A DNA stretch of 64,000 nt from Garicola koreensis (lineage in GTDB: Bacteria > Actinomycetota > Actinomycetes > Actinomycetales > Micrococcaceae): the NCBI RefSeq assembly GCF_014195445.1, contig NZ_JACIBT010000001.1, forward strand, positions 496,001-560,000, read 5' to 3'. Numbering within the stretch: position 1 is the stretch's first letter; every line of letters starts with the position of its first letter. The notes beneath the pieces are model-generated. The model was not told the origin of the DNA. It saw nothing but the letters and a program-made list of their open reading frames with translations, and made no database searches. A program made the translations under genes and the position numbers. This document shows, one piece after another, positions 48,945 to 55,721 of the stretch.

Positions 48945-49418
48945 TCAGTCGAGGATCTCGCCGGTCTGCTCATAGTGGCTGATCTTGCCGATCCGGCGCG
49001 TATGGCGCTCCTCGCCGCTCCACTGAGCGCTCAGGAAGGCCTCGACGATCTCAGTGGCCTCGGCCAGGCTGTGCTGGCGTCCTCCCAGAGCCACCACATT
49101 GGCGTTGTTGTGCTCGCGGGCCAGCCGTGCGGTCTCCAGGTTCCAGGCCAGGGCGGCGCGAATGCCGGTGACCTTATTGGCGGCGATCTGCTCGCCGTTG
49201 CCGGAGCCTCCCAGCACCACGCCCAGGGCGTCCTGACCGGCGGTGAGCTCTGCCGCTACCGCCTCAGCCGCATGCAGGCAGAACCCGGGATAGTCATCCT
49301 GCGCGTCATAGGTCTGCGGACCATGGTCGATGACCTCATACCCCAGCGATCCGAGGTGCTTCACCAGGTGTGCGGAGAGTTCCATGCCGGCATGATCAGT
49401 GGCGATGTGGACGCGCAT
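48945..49418 (-). CDS. rpiB: Ribose-5-phosphate isomerase B
   Basis: A 157-residue RpiB/LacAB-family enzyme of the pentose phosphate pathway. HIATDHAGMELSAHLVKHLG has the conserved Asp-His, and LGVVLGGSGNGEQIAANKVT is the actinobacterial form of the active-site loop, in which Ser stands at the position of the E. coli catalytic Cys. ALAWNLETARLAREHNNANV completes the match. An open reading continues upstream to 50144, but it runs antisense to the hemoglobin gene. The ATG at 49418 gives the family length. It lies 15 bp before nei2 on the same strand. Confidence 0.95.
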   Translation of the reverse strand: MRVHIATDHAGMELSAHLVKHLGSLGYEVIDHGPQTYDAQDDYPGFCLHAAEAVAAELTAGQDALGVVLGGSGNGEQIAANKVTGIRAALAWNLETARLAREHNNANVVALGGRQHSLAEATEIVEAFLSAQWSGEERHTRRIGKISHYEQTGEILD

Positions 49419-49514
49419 CAGTAACTTAAGGACCTTTCGTCGTCGGGCGACTCTGCAGCGGACCCGCCCAGCGTATCTGGGAACAGTCACGACGCCGGTA
49501 TCGTTGCCCTCATC

Positions 49515-50162
49515 ATGGACAAGCAGAACCACACCCCCGACGACGACGGCGACCAGCGTGACTCCCCGGCGTCGGAGCGGCCGAAATTCTCCCGCCGGCT
49601 CGGCGCCCCCATCCAGACTGTCACCCCGGTGGGCAAGCCTCCTTCCCAGGTGACCGGAAGACCGCAGTCCGCTCAGCAGGAGCAGGCTCCTCAGGCGCAG
49701 TCCCCTCAGCAGGGCCAGTCGGCAAACTTGGGTGTGTTGCCGGGGCCCGACGGTCAACCGGTGGCCGGTGAGGACGCTGCTGATGAGGTCGATCCCAACA
49801 GTTTCTACGCTCAGGTCGGTGGCCGGGAGACGTTTCAGCGGATCGTCGACGTCTTCTACGACCAGGTCGCAGAGGACCCGCATTTCCGGGCCCACTACCC
49901 CGAAGCGGATCTCGGTCCGGCGCGGGAGCGGCTGCTGATGTTCCTGGAGCAGTACTGGGGCGGACCCAAGACGTACCAGCAGCGGCGCGGACACCCTCGG
50001 CTGCGGATGCGGCACATGCCCTTCCGGGTCGACGCCGAGGCTCGCGACACCTGGTTGAAGTACATGAGGGTCGCCGTGGAGTCCGCTGACCTCTCGCCGA
50101 TGCACCAGGAGGTCCTGTGGGACTACCTGGACCGTGCCGCCCACGCCATGGTGAACAGCTGA
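49515..50162 (+). CDS. Truncated hemoglobin, group II (trHbO) with long N-terminal extension
   Basis: A 215-residue protein. The globin domain is the last 120 residues: [20 protein letters not shown] (with B10 Tyr), [20 protein letters not shown] and [13 protein letters not shown], where the His in RMRH is the heme ligand and the Trp in YWGGP is the group II G8 Trp. The first 95 residues are Gln/Pro/Asp-rich and look disordered; standard trHbO proteins of about 130 residues lack this. A shorter product from an internal TTG/GTG start cannot be excluded. Oxygen or nitric oxide chemistry near the membrane is the family role. The tRNA-Arg gene follows. Confidence 0.9.
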   Translation: MDKQNHTPDDDGDQRDSPASERPKFSRRLGAPIQTVTPVGKPPSQVTGRPQSAQQEQAPQAQSPQQGQSANLGVLPGPDGQPVAGEDAADEVDPNSFYAQVGGRETFQRIVDVFYDQVAEDPHFRAHYPEADLGPARERLLMFLEQYWGGPKTYQQRRGHPRLRMRHMPFRVDAEARDTWLKYMRVAVESADLSPMHQEVLWDYLDRAAHAMVNS

Positions 50163-50180
50163 GTCGCTGGGCAGAACCGG

Positions 50181-50186
50181 TAGACT
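50181..50186 (+). promoter_or_regulatory. -10 element of the tRNA-Arg gene
   Basis: TAGACT, 25 bases before the mature tRNA 5' end and 19 bases after the hemoglobin stop codon. Confidence 0.55.
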
Positions 50187-50211
50187 GTTGTGCCGGGTCG
50201 CACAGACCCAC

Positions 50212-50284
50212 GCCCGAGTAGCTCAGGGGATAGAGCAGCGGCCTTCTAATCCGCTGGTCGGGGGTTCGAATCCCTCCTCGGGCA
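50212..50284 (+). tRNA. tRNA-Arg(UCU)
   Basis: A 73-nt tRNA with a perfect 7-bp acceptor stem GCCCGAG/CTCGGGC (50212-50218 with 50277-50283), discriminator A84, D-arm GCTC...GAGC, anticodon loop CTTCTAA with anticodon TCT at 50245-50247, and T-arm GGGGGTTCGAATCCCTC. CCA is not encoded. Its last 21 bases plus two following bases form one copy of the island's 23-bp direct repeat, so the 3' part of the gene may have been supplied by the integrating element. Confidence 0.96.
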
Positions 50285-50286
50285 CA
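50264..50286 (+). repeat. attL-like direct repeat copy (tRNA-Arg 3' end)
   Basis: A 23-bp sequence starting GTTCGAATCCCTCCTCGG and ending GCACA, perfectly repeated at 52859-52881 in the same orientation. It covers the T-loop, the T-stem 3' half and the acceptor 3' strand, the usual target of tyrosine integrases. Confidence 0.85.
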
Positions 50287-50342
50287 ATAAGATCGTTGAT
50301 ATAGCAGGGATGCAGAGCCGGTAGATCTGAGATTGTCCCCTC

Positions 50343-50742
50343 GATTCCGCTTTCCAAGCGGCTGACCCTGATGGGTTCCAATTTGCGGTGCTGTCATCAT
50401 CGATGTTCATTACCTGGCAAAAGACTGTGGGGACGCCTCAAGTCAGATCTGCGGTTCGGCTCAACTCTGTCGTGGTACACGCTTCCTCTCCCGCCCACCA
50501 GCGATGATCTGCGGGAACGGATCATTACGGCGGGCAAAGGGGTGCTACGGGCTCGCGAGCAACACCCCGAACGTTCGCTCGCCGACCACTACACTCCGCT
50601 CGCCATGGACCCAGCCCTCTTAAAAGCACACGATGCACTGGATGCCGTGGTAGACCGGGCATTCGGTGCGAAGAGCACCTGTAGTTCTGAGAAGGAGCGG
50701 CAAGAGGTCCTGTTCACCCGCTACGCGGAGTTGACTGCATAG
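50343..50742 (+). pseudogene. C-terminal fragment of an MmeI-like type IIL restriction-methyltransferase, frameshifted
   Basis: Two reading frames together give the C-terminal end of MmeI-type enzymes. Frame A (50343 to about 50430) reads ADPDGFQFAVLSSSMFITWQ followed by KTVG. After a frameshift near 50430-50435, frame B reads GRLKSDLRFGSTLSWYTLPL, then ERIITAGKGVLRAREQHPER, SLADHYTPLAMDPALLKAHD, ALDAVVDRAFG and ERQEVLFTRYAELTA. The ending (hDPLxMP-hhKAH-LDxAVD, ERxxxLFxxYxxLT) is a hallmark of this family. The N-terminal nuclease and methyltransferase parts are missing, and a TGA stands in frame at 50328. It cannot encode a working enzyme. Recognition is from memory of the family, without a search. 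Confidence 0.75.
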
Positions 50743-50916
50743 TCCGTCCTCAACGCAGCACGGCAGAATCGTGACGCCGAAATACGGCGCCGCCACCCCG
50801 CCGGCGTGACCATGTATCGCATAGCGGCATGGTTCGGAATCTCGTAGCAGTCCGTCCGCAAAATTGTGAGAACACTGCTGTCAGAAATCACTCCGAAGAC
50901 TGGTTACGAAGGTTAG
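50743..50916 (+). pseudogene. Helix-turn-helix gene remnant with internal stop
   Basis: Continuing in the frame of the MmeI remnant after its TAG, the sequence reads RQNRDAEIRRRHPAGVTMYR, then IAAWFGIS, a TAG, and QSVRKIVRTLLSE. This resembles a resolvase- or DNA-invertase-type helix-turn-helix in which a codon before QSVRKI has become a stop. No start codon with a ribosome site is present. It is a remnant of unknown origin. Confidence 0.45.
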
Positions 50917-50921
50917 AAACC

Positions 50922-51098
50922 ATGCAGACCTCCACTCGGAACCACGGAACGAGCGCCCAGGCCGACCTGGTCGAAGCACTGGAGATCGTCCACGACTACG
51001 CATGAATCGACCGGCTGGTGGTCGTCCTCCACGGCCACCTGTCTCGACCCGAATCCGCGCCTTATGGCAACCTGGACGACCTAGGTGCAAAACCATAA
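50922..51098 (+). pseudogene. Short unidentified remnant
   Basis: An ATG at 50922 opens a 27-codon reading (MQTSTRNHGTSAQADLVEAL and so on) that ends at TGA 51003. The same frame then continues as IDRLVVVLHGHLSRPESAPY to a TAA at 51096. The continuity across one stop suggests a small decayed gene, but I do not recognise it. Confidence 0.3.
51081..51089 (+). promoter_or_regulatory. Shared 9-mer upstream of the first lipoprotein gene
   Basis: CTAGGTGCA, 24 bases (start to end distance) before the ATG at 51113. The same nine bases stand 23 bases before the second lipoprotein gene. TAGGTG could serve as the -10 box, or the 9-mer may be an operator. Confidence 0.4.
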
Positions 51099-51112
51099 AG
51101 GGGGGCTCCACC

Positions 51113-51865
51113 ATGAGTAACCGAAATCTCCGCACTACGCTCGCCGCCGCCGCGCTCGCCGTCGTTGGGATGCTGGCCGCTGGGTGCAGTGCCGAGGATC
51201 CGGGGCCGCAGTCGGAGCCTACTGAGCCGACACAAACGGCTTCCGCAGAAGCCTCCGCTGAGACCGAGACCACGAAAGCTGAGGCCGAATCCTCCGGTGA
51301 GTGGGACAAAGACGGAGACTGGAACGCAGAATGGGATGAGAATAGGCCCGAATCCGCGAAGGCCGGCGACACTTACCATCTGGCAGACGGCACCACCTAC
51401 ACCCACGCTGAGATGAAGGCCAAGCGGGAGGATCCAGAGCCGACCTTTGACTCCACGCCTGTTGAAGATATAGCTGAGGATGACTTACCGATCACAGAAG
51501 GCTCGTTCTCTGCTGAAAAGCACATGGAAGTTCCGGAGCCGGTGACCCCAAACACTTGCACCGACCCGGAGGCAATAGAGGCGAACGAAGGCCACGAGCC
51601 TGCCGGGTGGCCCGCCGGGGTCGCCGAAGGCGAGGAACTGCCCGACCCCGAGTGCCACCCGGACTTCATCGAGCTCCCTACGTGGGAGCACTACCACAGC
51701 ACCTGCATGGATCCGATTGCTCACGGGACAGCACTGCCGCCGGAGCACCCACAGAGCACTGCCTCCGAGGAAGAATACCGGTCCTTTGCGTGGGAAGCCT
51801 CCCAGATGCGCAGCTGGTGGACACCCCCCGCTGAGGGTGAGGACTGCTACGGCCACGAGGGGTGA
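51113..51865 (+). CDS. Island-encoded lipoprotein with four extracellular cysteines (paralogue 1)
   Basis: A 250-residue predicted lipoprotein. The signal peptide has NRNLRTT, a hydrophobic core and the lipobox LAAGC (Cys near residue 23). A Ser/Thr/Glu-rich linker follows, then an acidic body with TYHLADGTTYTHAEMKAK. Four cysteines in the C-terminal half are spaced 31, 16 and 46 residues apart (NTCTD, DPECHPD, YHSTCMDP, GEDCYG) and could form two disulfides outside the cell. WEHYHSTC and WWTPPAEGEDCYG match HVHYLC and VWTPEQ...QCFG of the downstream lipoprotein. I know of no characterised relative. AAGGGGGG precedes the ATG at 51113. A terminator separates it from the second gene. The function is unknown. 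Confidence 0.75.
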   Translation: MSNRNLRTTLAAAALAVVGMLAAGCSAEDPGPQSEPTEPTQTASAEASAETETTKAEAESSGEWDKDGDWNAEWDENRPESAKAGDTYHLADGTTYTHAEMKAKREDPEPTFDSTPVEDIAEDDLPITEGSFSAEKHMEVPEPVTPNTCTDPEAIEANEGHEPAGWPAGVAEGEELPDPECHPDFIELPTWEHYHSTCMDPIAHGTALPPEHPQSTASEEEYRSFAWEASQMRSWWTPPAEGEDCYGHEG

Positions 51866-51882
51866 TAGGGCGCAGGACCAGT

Positions 51883-51914
51883 GCGAGGACTGGGGTCTCG
51901 ACCCTAGTCCTCGC
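51883..51914 (+). terminator. Terminator hairpin between the two lipoprotein genes
   Basis: A 14-bp stem (51883-51896 with 51901-51914, one G-T pair) closes a 4-nt loop, CTCG, 18 bp after the first lipoprotein stop. It implies that the two paralogues are separately transcribed. Confidence 0.75.
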
Positions 51915-51933
51915 CTCATGGGTACCTACACAT

Positions 51934-51942
51934 CTAGGTGCA
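51934..51942 (+). promoter_or_regulatory. Shared 9-mer upstream of the second lipoprotein gene
   Basis: CTAGGTGCA, identical to 51081-51089 and at nearly the same distance from the start codon, after the terminator. Confidence 0.4.
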
Positions 51943-51964
51943 CCTGCGCGACAAGGAGATCACC

Positions 51965-52690
51965 ATGAAGAAAACCGACCGCACCACCTTCGCCGCTGCG
52001 CTCGCTCTCGTCGGCCTGTTGGCCGCTGGGTGCGCTGACGTCGAGCCATCGTCGGCACCGCCGTCGGAGTCCTCCGAGCCTGCCGAGACCGAAGCCGCGG
52101 AGCCTGAAGAATGGGAGCCGCACGACGATCTCTTCGAGCTATGGATCGACGACGATACCGGACCCGCCGCAGCGTATGAAGCCGTGCTCGATATGGGATA
52201 CTCACCGGACGGCAACGGCATCATCGAGCTGCCCGGAGCCGCCGATTGGGCGACGGCCCCGAATAGTGAACTCTGGGATGTCGATGTGTTCTACGACCTC
52301 GACGTCCTCGTGGAGGAACGCGCCCCGGCGACCCCGGATCGAGAGATGAGCGCAGTCGACTGCGTCACGGAATGGGAAGACGTCGATGCCCTTGCACTAC
52401 AGTCGGCCCCTGAGGGTAATGCGACGTATGGTCCAGGGGCTGACGCCGGACCGACTTGCTTCGATGCGCCCGGCGGTGCTCCCACTGCCCCAGCGGTGCG
52501 TCATGTTCACTACCTCTGCCAGGCCGCGAACACGACGGCGCGAGCACTGGTGTCGCACATAGACGAGGAGGCGGCGGTGTGGACCCCGGAGCAGACCACC
52601 GGCAAGGGGCGCCAGTGCTTCGGGTTCGGCGGTGATGAAGTTGCGGTTCATCAGGTCGAGGTCGTGAACCACCAGGTAGGGCGCAAATAA
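51965..52690 (+). CDS. Island-encoded lipoprotein with four extracellular cysteines (paralogue 2)
   Basis: A 241-residue predicted lipoprotein beginning MKKTDRTTFAAALALVGLLA with lipobox LAAGC. A short Ser/Glu-rich linker leads to an acidic domain with WEPHDDLFELWIDDDTGPAA and LDMGYSPDGNGIIELPGAAD. Four cysteines (VDCVTE, PTCFD, HYLCQ, RQCFGF) have spacings 31, 19 and 32; the first equals that of the upstream lipoprotein. The C-terminal HVHYLC and VWTP...CFG parts match it as well. AAGGAG precedes the ATG at 51965. With the upstream gene it forms the only intact cargo of the island. No function can be assigned. Confidence 0.75.
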   Translation: MKKTDRTTFAAALALVGLLAAGCADVEPSSAPPSESSEPAETEAAEPEEWEPHDDLFELWIDDDTGPAAAYEAVLDMGYSPDGNGIIELPGAADWATAPNSELWDVDVFYDLDVLVEERAPATPDREMSAVDCVTEWEDVDALALQSAPEGNATYGPGADAGPTCFDAPGGAPTAPAVRHVHYLCQAANTTARALVSHIDEEAAVWTPEQTTGKGRQCFGFGGDEVAVHQVEVVNHQVGRK

Positions 52691-52858
52691 GTCCGACCAT
52701 TAGTGCGATGACCAGGGCCTCGCCATTCAGGGGACAACATGCCGCCTGAGACCACCAATACCGCCGTAAACGTAAGGTCTATACATGGGCCATGAATCGG
52801 CCTGCATCCCTTTATTCGTGCGACATCGAGGGGTGTTAGACTCGATCCGGCCCGGAGA
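52691..52858 (+). other. Right end of the island without a gene
   Basis: A 168-bp stretch between the second lipoprotein stop and the right repeat. No credible reading frame is present. It includes CTATAC near 52772-52777 and a TAGACT box at 52837-52842. Confidence 0.5.
52837..52842 (+). promoter_or_regulatory. -10-like box at the island right end
   Basis: TAGACT, 16 bases before the right repeat copy and about 70 bases before the DUF2079 start. It could drive the chromosomal gene from inside the island, replacing read-through from the tRNA promoter. Confidence 0.4.
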
Positions 52859-52881
52859 GTTCGAATCCCTCCTCGGGCACA
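52859..52881 (+). repeat. attR-like direct repeat copy
   Basis: Perfect 23-bp copy of 50264-50286. Bases on either side differ from those flanking the tRNA copy, so the repeat is exactly bounded, as expected for an integration core. Confidence 0.85.
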
Positions 52882-52910
52882 GCTCACCGCTCGTCACTGA
52901 AGGAAGCCGC

Positions 52911-54383
52911 TTGCCCCTGCGTCATAAGGTCCAGCTGGGACTGGTCATGCTTGCCGGCGGGCTGCTGGCTCTGATCCACTCGCTGCTGCGCTTCCGCAAC
53001 TTCGAGGCCAAAGGCTATGACCTGGGCATCTTCGATCAGGCGGTGCGCCAGTATGCGCTGTTCAAACCGCCGATCGTGCCGATCAAGGGCGAGGACTTCC
53101 ACCTGCTCGGTGATCATTTTCATCCGGTCATAGCCCTGTTCGCACCGCTCTACTGGATCTGGGATGACCCGCGGATGCTCAACATCGGCATGATCGGACT
53201 GCTGGTCTCCACCGCGATCCCGGTCTACCTGGTGGTTCGGTCCTGGTTCAGCCATCGCCCGGCTCTGCTGAGTGCGGCCGCACTGCTGCTGTGGTGGCCG
53301 TTCCAGGCCATCGTCAACTGGGACTTTCACGAGGTCGCCTTCGGCGTGCCCCTGATCGCCTGGATCATCTGGGCCATCGAACGACGTCGGATGTGGCTGG
53401 CAGTGGCCCTGGCTGCCGCAATGCTGAGCGTGCGCGAAGATATGGGGGCCACCGTGCTGGCGGTGGCCATGGTGCTGGCAGTGCGCAGGCAGTGGTGGCC
53501 CGCGGTGGTGACGGCGCTGCTGGGGCTTGGCGGCCTATGGTTCGCCATCGGCGTGGTGATCCCCCACTTCTCAGCAGGCGCAGACTTCCAGTACTGGGAG
53601 TACACCGCTCTGGGGGCCTCGGCCAGTGCGGCCATCGTCACCATCTTCACCCAACCGTGGAACGCCGTCGTCGCACTGTTCGACCACCCGCTGAAAGTCG
53701 GGCTGTGGCTGCTGCACCTGGTGCCGCTGTGGCTGGCACCGCTGCTCTCACCCTACGTGCTGCTGGCCGGGCCCATCGTGCTGTCCAGGCTGTGGAACGA
53801 CCGGCTCAATGTGTGGGCGCCGGTGTACCAGTACGACGCCATCATCGCCCCGGTGCTGCTGCTGGCCGCTATGGATGTGGTGCGTCGGCTGACCCACAGC
53901 GGACTGGTGGTGCCGCGGATTTCCCTGAAGCGGCCGCTGACCCGGCGTCTGGCGACCGCGCTTCCGGCCACGGTGCTCATCGCGGGCGCCATCGGGTCGA
54001 TGCTCTTCCCCCAGGTGTTCCCCTATCAGCGCACGCTGACCGCGGCGAACTGGTCGATGAGCGAACGAGCTGAGGCCCACGCCCGAGCGGTGGAGCAGAT
54101 CCCCGACGACGTGTGCGTCGAGGCCGCCGACACCGCAGTGCCGCACCTGGTGGACCGAACGTATGTGGGCCTGAACGGAACCACCGCCGAGGAGGACCTG
54201 CAGTGGCTGATCATCGATGAGCAGGTCGAGGAGCTCGGCGGCAACACTCCGCTGACCCCGGATGAGGCGTTCGCGCGCGCCGAGAGGCTCGGCTTTGACA
54301 CGGTCACCGAGGACGACCACGGGCTCTGGGTGCTGCACCGTGACATTGAGCAGGCGGACAAGTGCGCGGAATACCTGCGCTGA
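52911..54383 (+). CDS. DUF2079 polytopic membrane protein
   Basis: A 490-residue membrane protein of the DUF2079 family, with about ten spans. The family start is LRFRNFEAKGYDLGIFDQAV, followed by GEDFHLLGDHFHPVIALFAP and INWDFHEVAF-like residues (VNWDFHEVAFGVPLIAW). The fold is thought to resemble GT-C glycosyltransferases, but no reaction is known. The TTG at 52911 is the preferred start, with GAAGGAAG five bases upstream. The longer reading from 52785 crosses the right repeat of the island and would be an artefact of insertion. A MshA-like gene follows. Confidence 0.85.
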   Translation: MPLRHKVQLGLVMLAGGLLALIHSLLRFRNFEAKGYDLGIFDQAVRQYALFKPPIVPIKGEDFHLLGDHFHPVIALFAPLYWIWDDPRMLNIGMIGLLVSTAIPVYLVVRSWFSHRPALLSAAALLLWWPFQAIVNWDFHEVAFGVPLIAWIIWAIERRRMWLAVALAAAMLSVREDMGATVLAVAMVLAVRRQWWPAVVTALLGLGGLWFAIGVVIPHFSAGADFQYWEYTALGASASAAIVTIFTQPWNAVVALFDHPLKVGLWLLHLVPLWLAPLLSPYVLLAGPIVLSRLWNDRLNVWAPVYQYDAIIAPVLLLAAMDVVRRLTHSGLVVPRISLKRPLTRRLATALPATVLIAGAIGSMLFPQVFPYQRTLTAANWSMSERAEAHARAVEQIPDDVCVEAADTAVPHLVDRTYVGLNGTTAEEDLQWLIIDEQVEELGGNTPLTPDEAFARAERLGFDTVTEDDHGLWVLHRDIEQADKCAEYLR

Positions 54384-54394
54384 GGGCCACGCTG

Positions 54395-54400
54395 TAGCAT
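54395..54400 (+). promoter_or_regulatory. -10 element of the MshA-like gene
   Basis: TAGCAT overlapping the in-frame ATG at 54399. It therefore excludes that ATG and supports the start at 54435. Confidence 0.4.
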
Positions 54401-54434
54401 GAGTACCACCTATCACCGGCCAACCGGAGAAAGC

Positions 54435-55721
54435 ATGACCGATGACTCCGTGACCGCTGAGCAGCTCACCCGGCCTCAGCGGCGGATTGTCATGCTGAGC
54501 CTCCACACCTCCCCGTTGGCCCAGGCCGGCCGCGGTGATGCTGGTGGCCTCAACGTCTACGTCAACGCGCTCTCCAGGGCCTTGGCCGCGCAGGGCTATG
54601 CGGTCGACATCGTCACCACAGACCTCGACGGCACCTACGACGACGGCACCGCAGGTGACTCCTGGCGCACCCTCGACGACGGACGACGCGTCCACGTGCT
54701 GCGTGTCTGCACCAAGTGCAGAGAGGACAAGAGCCAGCTGCTGCAGTGTCTCGACGAACTGGGGCATCGCGCTCAGCAGAGCCTGCTGCAAGCCTCCCCG
54801 CAGCCGGTGGACGTGCTGCACTCCCACTATTGGATCTCAGGTCTGGCCGGTCTGACGCTGGCTGAGCAGCTGGGCTGCGAACTGGTGCACACTATGCATA
54901 CCATCGGTGCGGTCAAACTCGAACGTGACCCCGATGCGCAGGAGGATCCGCGACGGCATCAGGCCGAAGAGCGGATCGTCGCCGCTGCGGCGCAGCTGAC
55001 CGCCAACACCTACGACGAGGTTGCTGACCTGCAGCGGATCTTTGCGGTGCCGGCCGAGCGGATCACCCTGGTCTCCCCCGGCACGGACCTGTCCGTATTC
55101 CACCCGCCCAGCGGTGCGGACCCGCGGCTTCAGCCGGTGGGTCAGCGTCCGCTGCGGCTGACCTTCGCCGGGCGTCTGCAGCCGCACAAGGGGCCGCAGG
55201 TCGCTGTTGCGGCCGTGGGACGGCTGCGCGAGCTGCTGCCGCAGATCACCGTGCAGCTCACCGTAGCGGGCCGACAGTCCGGAGCAGATGAGGTGGATAT
55301 CGCTGACCTGGCCCACCAGGCCGGGGTCTCCGACGTCGTCGTCCTCACCGAGCCGCTGCCCCATCCCGAGCTTGCCGACCTGTTCCGCGCCTCCGACGCG
55401 GTGCTGGTCCCCTCCTACAGCGAATCCTTCGGTCTGGTCGCGCTGGAGGCCATGGCCTGCGGCACACCGGTGCTGGCGCACCGAGTGGGAGGACTGATCG
55501 AACTGATCCAGCACGGCGGCAGCGGAAAGCTCATCGACTCCTTGGACCCGCAGCAGTGGGCCCGGCAGATCAGCAGCCTGGCCACCGACCACAACCAATG
55601 GCGGCGCTGCAGCGAAGCGGCGGCGGCACTGGCTGAACAGTACTCCTGGGAGTCGACCGCCCGGCAGACACTGAGCGCCTACCGAGCGGCCTCAGTCCAG
55701 GTAGCGGGAACGCCAGGTTGA
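54435..55721 (+). CDS. mshA: GT4 glycosyltransferase, MshA-like (D-inositol-3-phosphate glycosyltransferase)
   Basis: A 428-residue GT-B fold enzyme. MshA uses UDP-GlcNAc and inositol 3-phosphate in the first step of mycothiol synthesis. The N-terminal signature VMLSLHTSPLAQAGRGDAGG with LNVYVNALSRALA matches MshA closely, as does LHSHYWISGLAGLTLAEQLG. The donor-binding half has LTFAGRLQPHKGPQVAVAAV and the E-x7-E region SYSESFGLVALEAMACGTPV. GGAGA precedes the ATG at 54435. Another GT4 role is possible, but the match to MshA is good. It overlaps the convergent tesB by 30 bp. Confidence 0.82.
   Translation: MTDDSVTAEQLTRPQRRIVMLSLHTSPLAQAGRGDAGGLNVYVNALSRALAAQGYAVDIVTTDLDGTYDDGTAGDSWRTLDDGRRVHVLRVCTKCREDKSQLLQCLDELGHRAQQSLLQASPQPVDVLHSHYWISGLAGLTLAEQLGCELVHTMHTIGAVKLERDPDAQEDPRRHQAEERIVAAAAQLTANTYDEVADLQRIFAVPAERITLVSPGTDLSVFHPPSGADPRLQPVGQRPLRLTFAGRLQPHKGPQVAVAAVGRLRELLPQITVQLTVAGRQSGADEVDIADLAHQAGVSDVVVLTEPLPHPELADLFRASDAVLVPSYSESFGLVALEAMACGTPVLAHRVGGLIELIQHGGSGKLIDSLDPQQWARQISSLATDHNQWRRCSEAAAALAEQYSWESTARQTLSAYRAASVQVAGTPG

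Larger units (their letters stand above)
50264..52881 (+). mobile_element. 2.6-kb genomic island integrated at tRNA-Arg(UCU)
   Basis: The interval between the two 23-bp repeats interrupts what would otherwise be a tRNA-Arg / DUF2079 junction. It is visibly richer in A/T than its flanks at the left end. It contains a decayed MmeI-like fragment, an HTH remnant with an in-frame stop, another short remnant, and two intact lipoprotein genes. No integrase, excisionase or replication gene is present. It is either a deletion derivative of a larger element or a non-autonomous satellite moved in trans. The repeat, the tRNA target and the cargo are seen directly; the mechanism is inference. Confidence 0.8.

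Noticed and set aside
49419-50144. Upstream extension of the rpiB frame
   Set aside because: The added 242 residues run antisense to the hemoglobin gene; RpiB is complete from ATG 49418.
52785-52910. N-terminal extension of the DUF2079 protein
   Set aside because: It crosses the island's right repeat and has no family match. A TTG with a good ribosome site follows at 52911.
53748-54827. 359-codon minus-strand frame
   Set aside because: Antisense to the DUF2079 and MshA-like genes; His/Gly/Arg-rich without family features.
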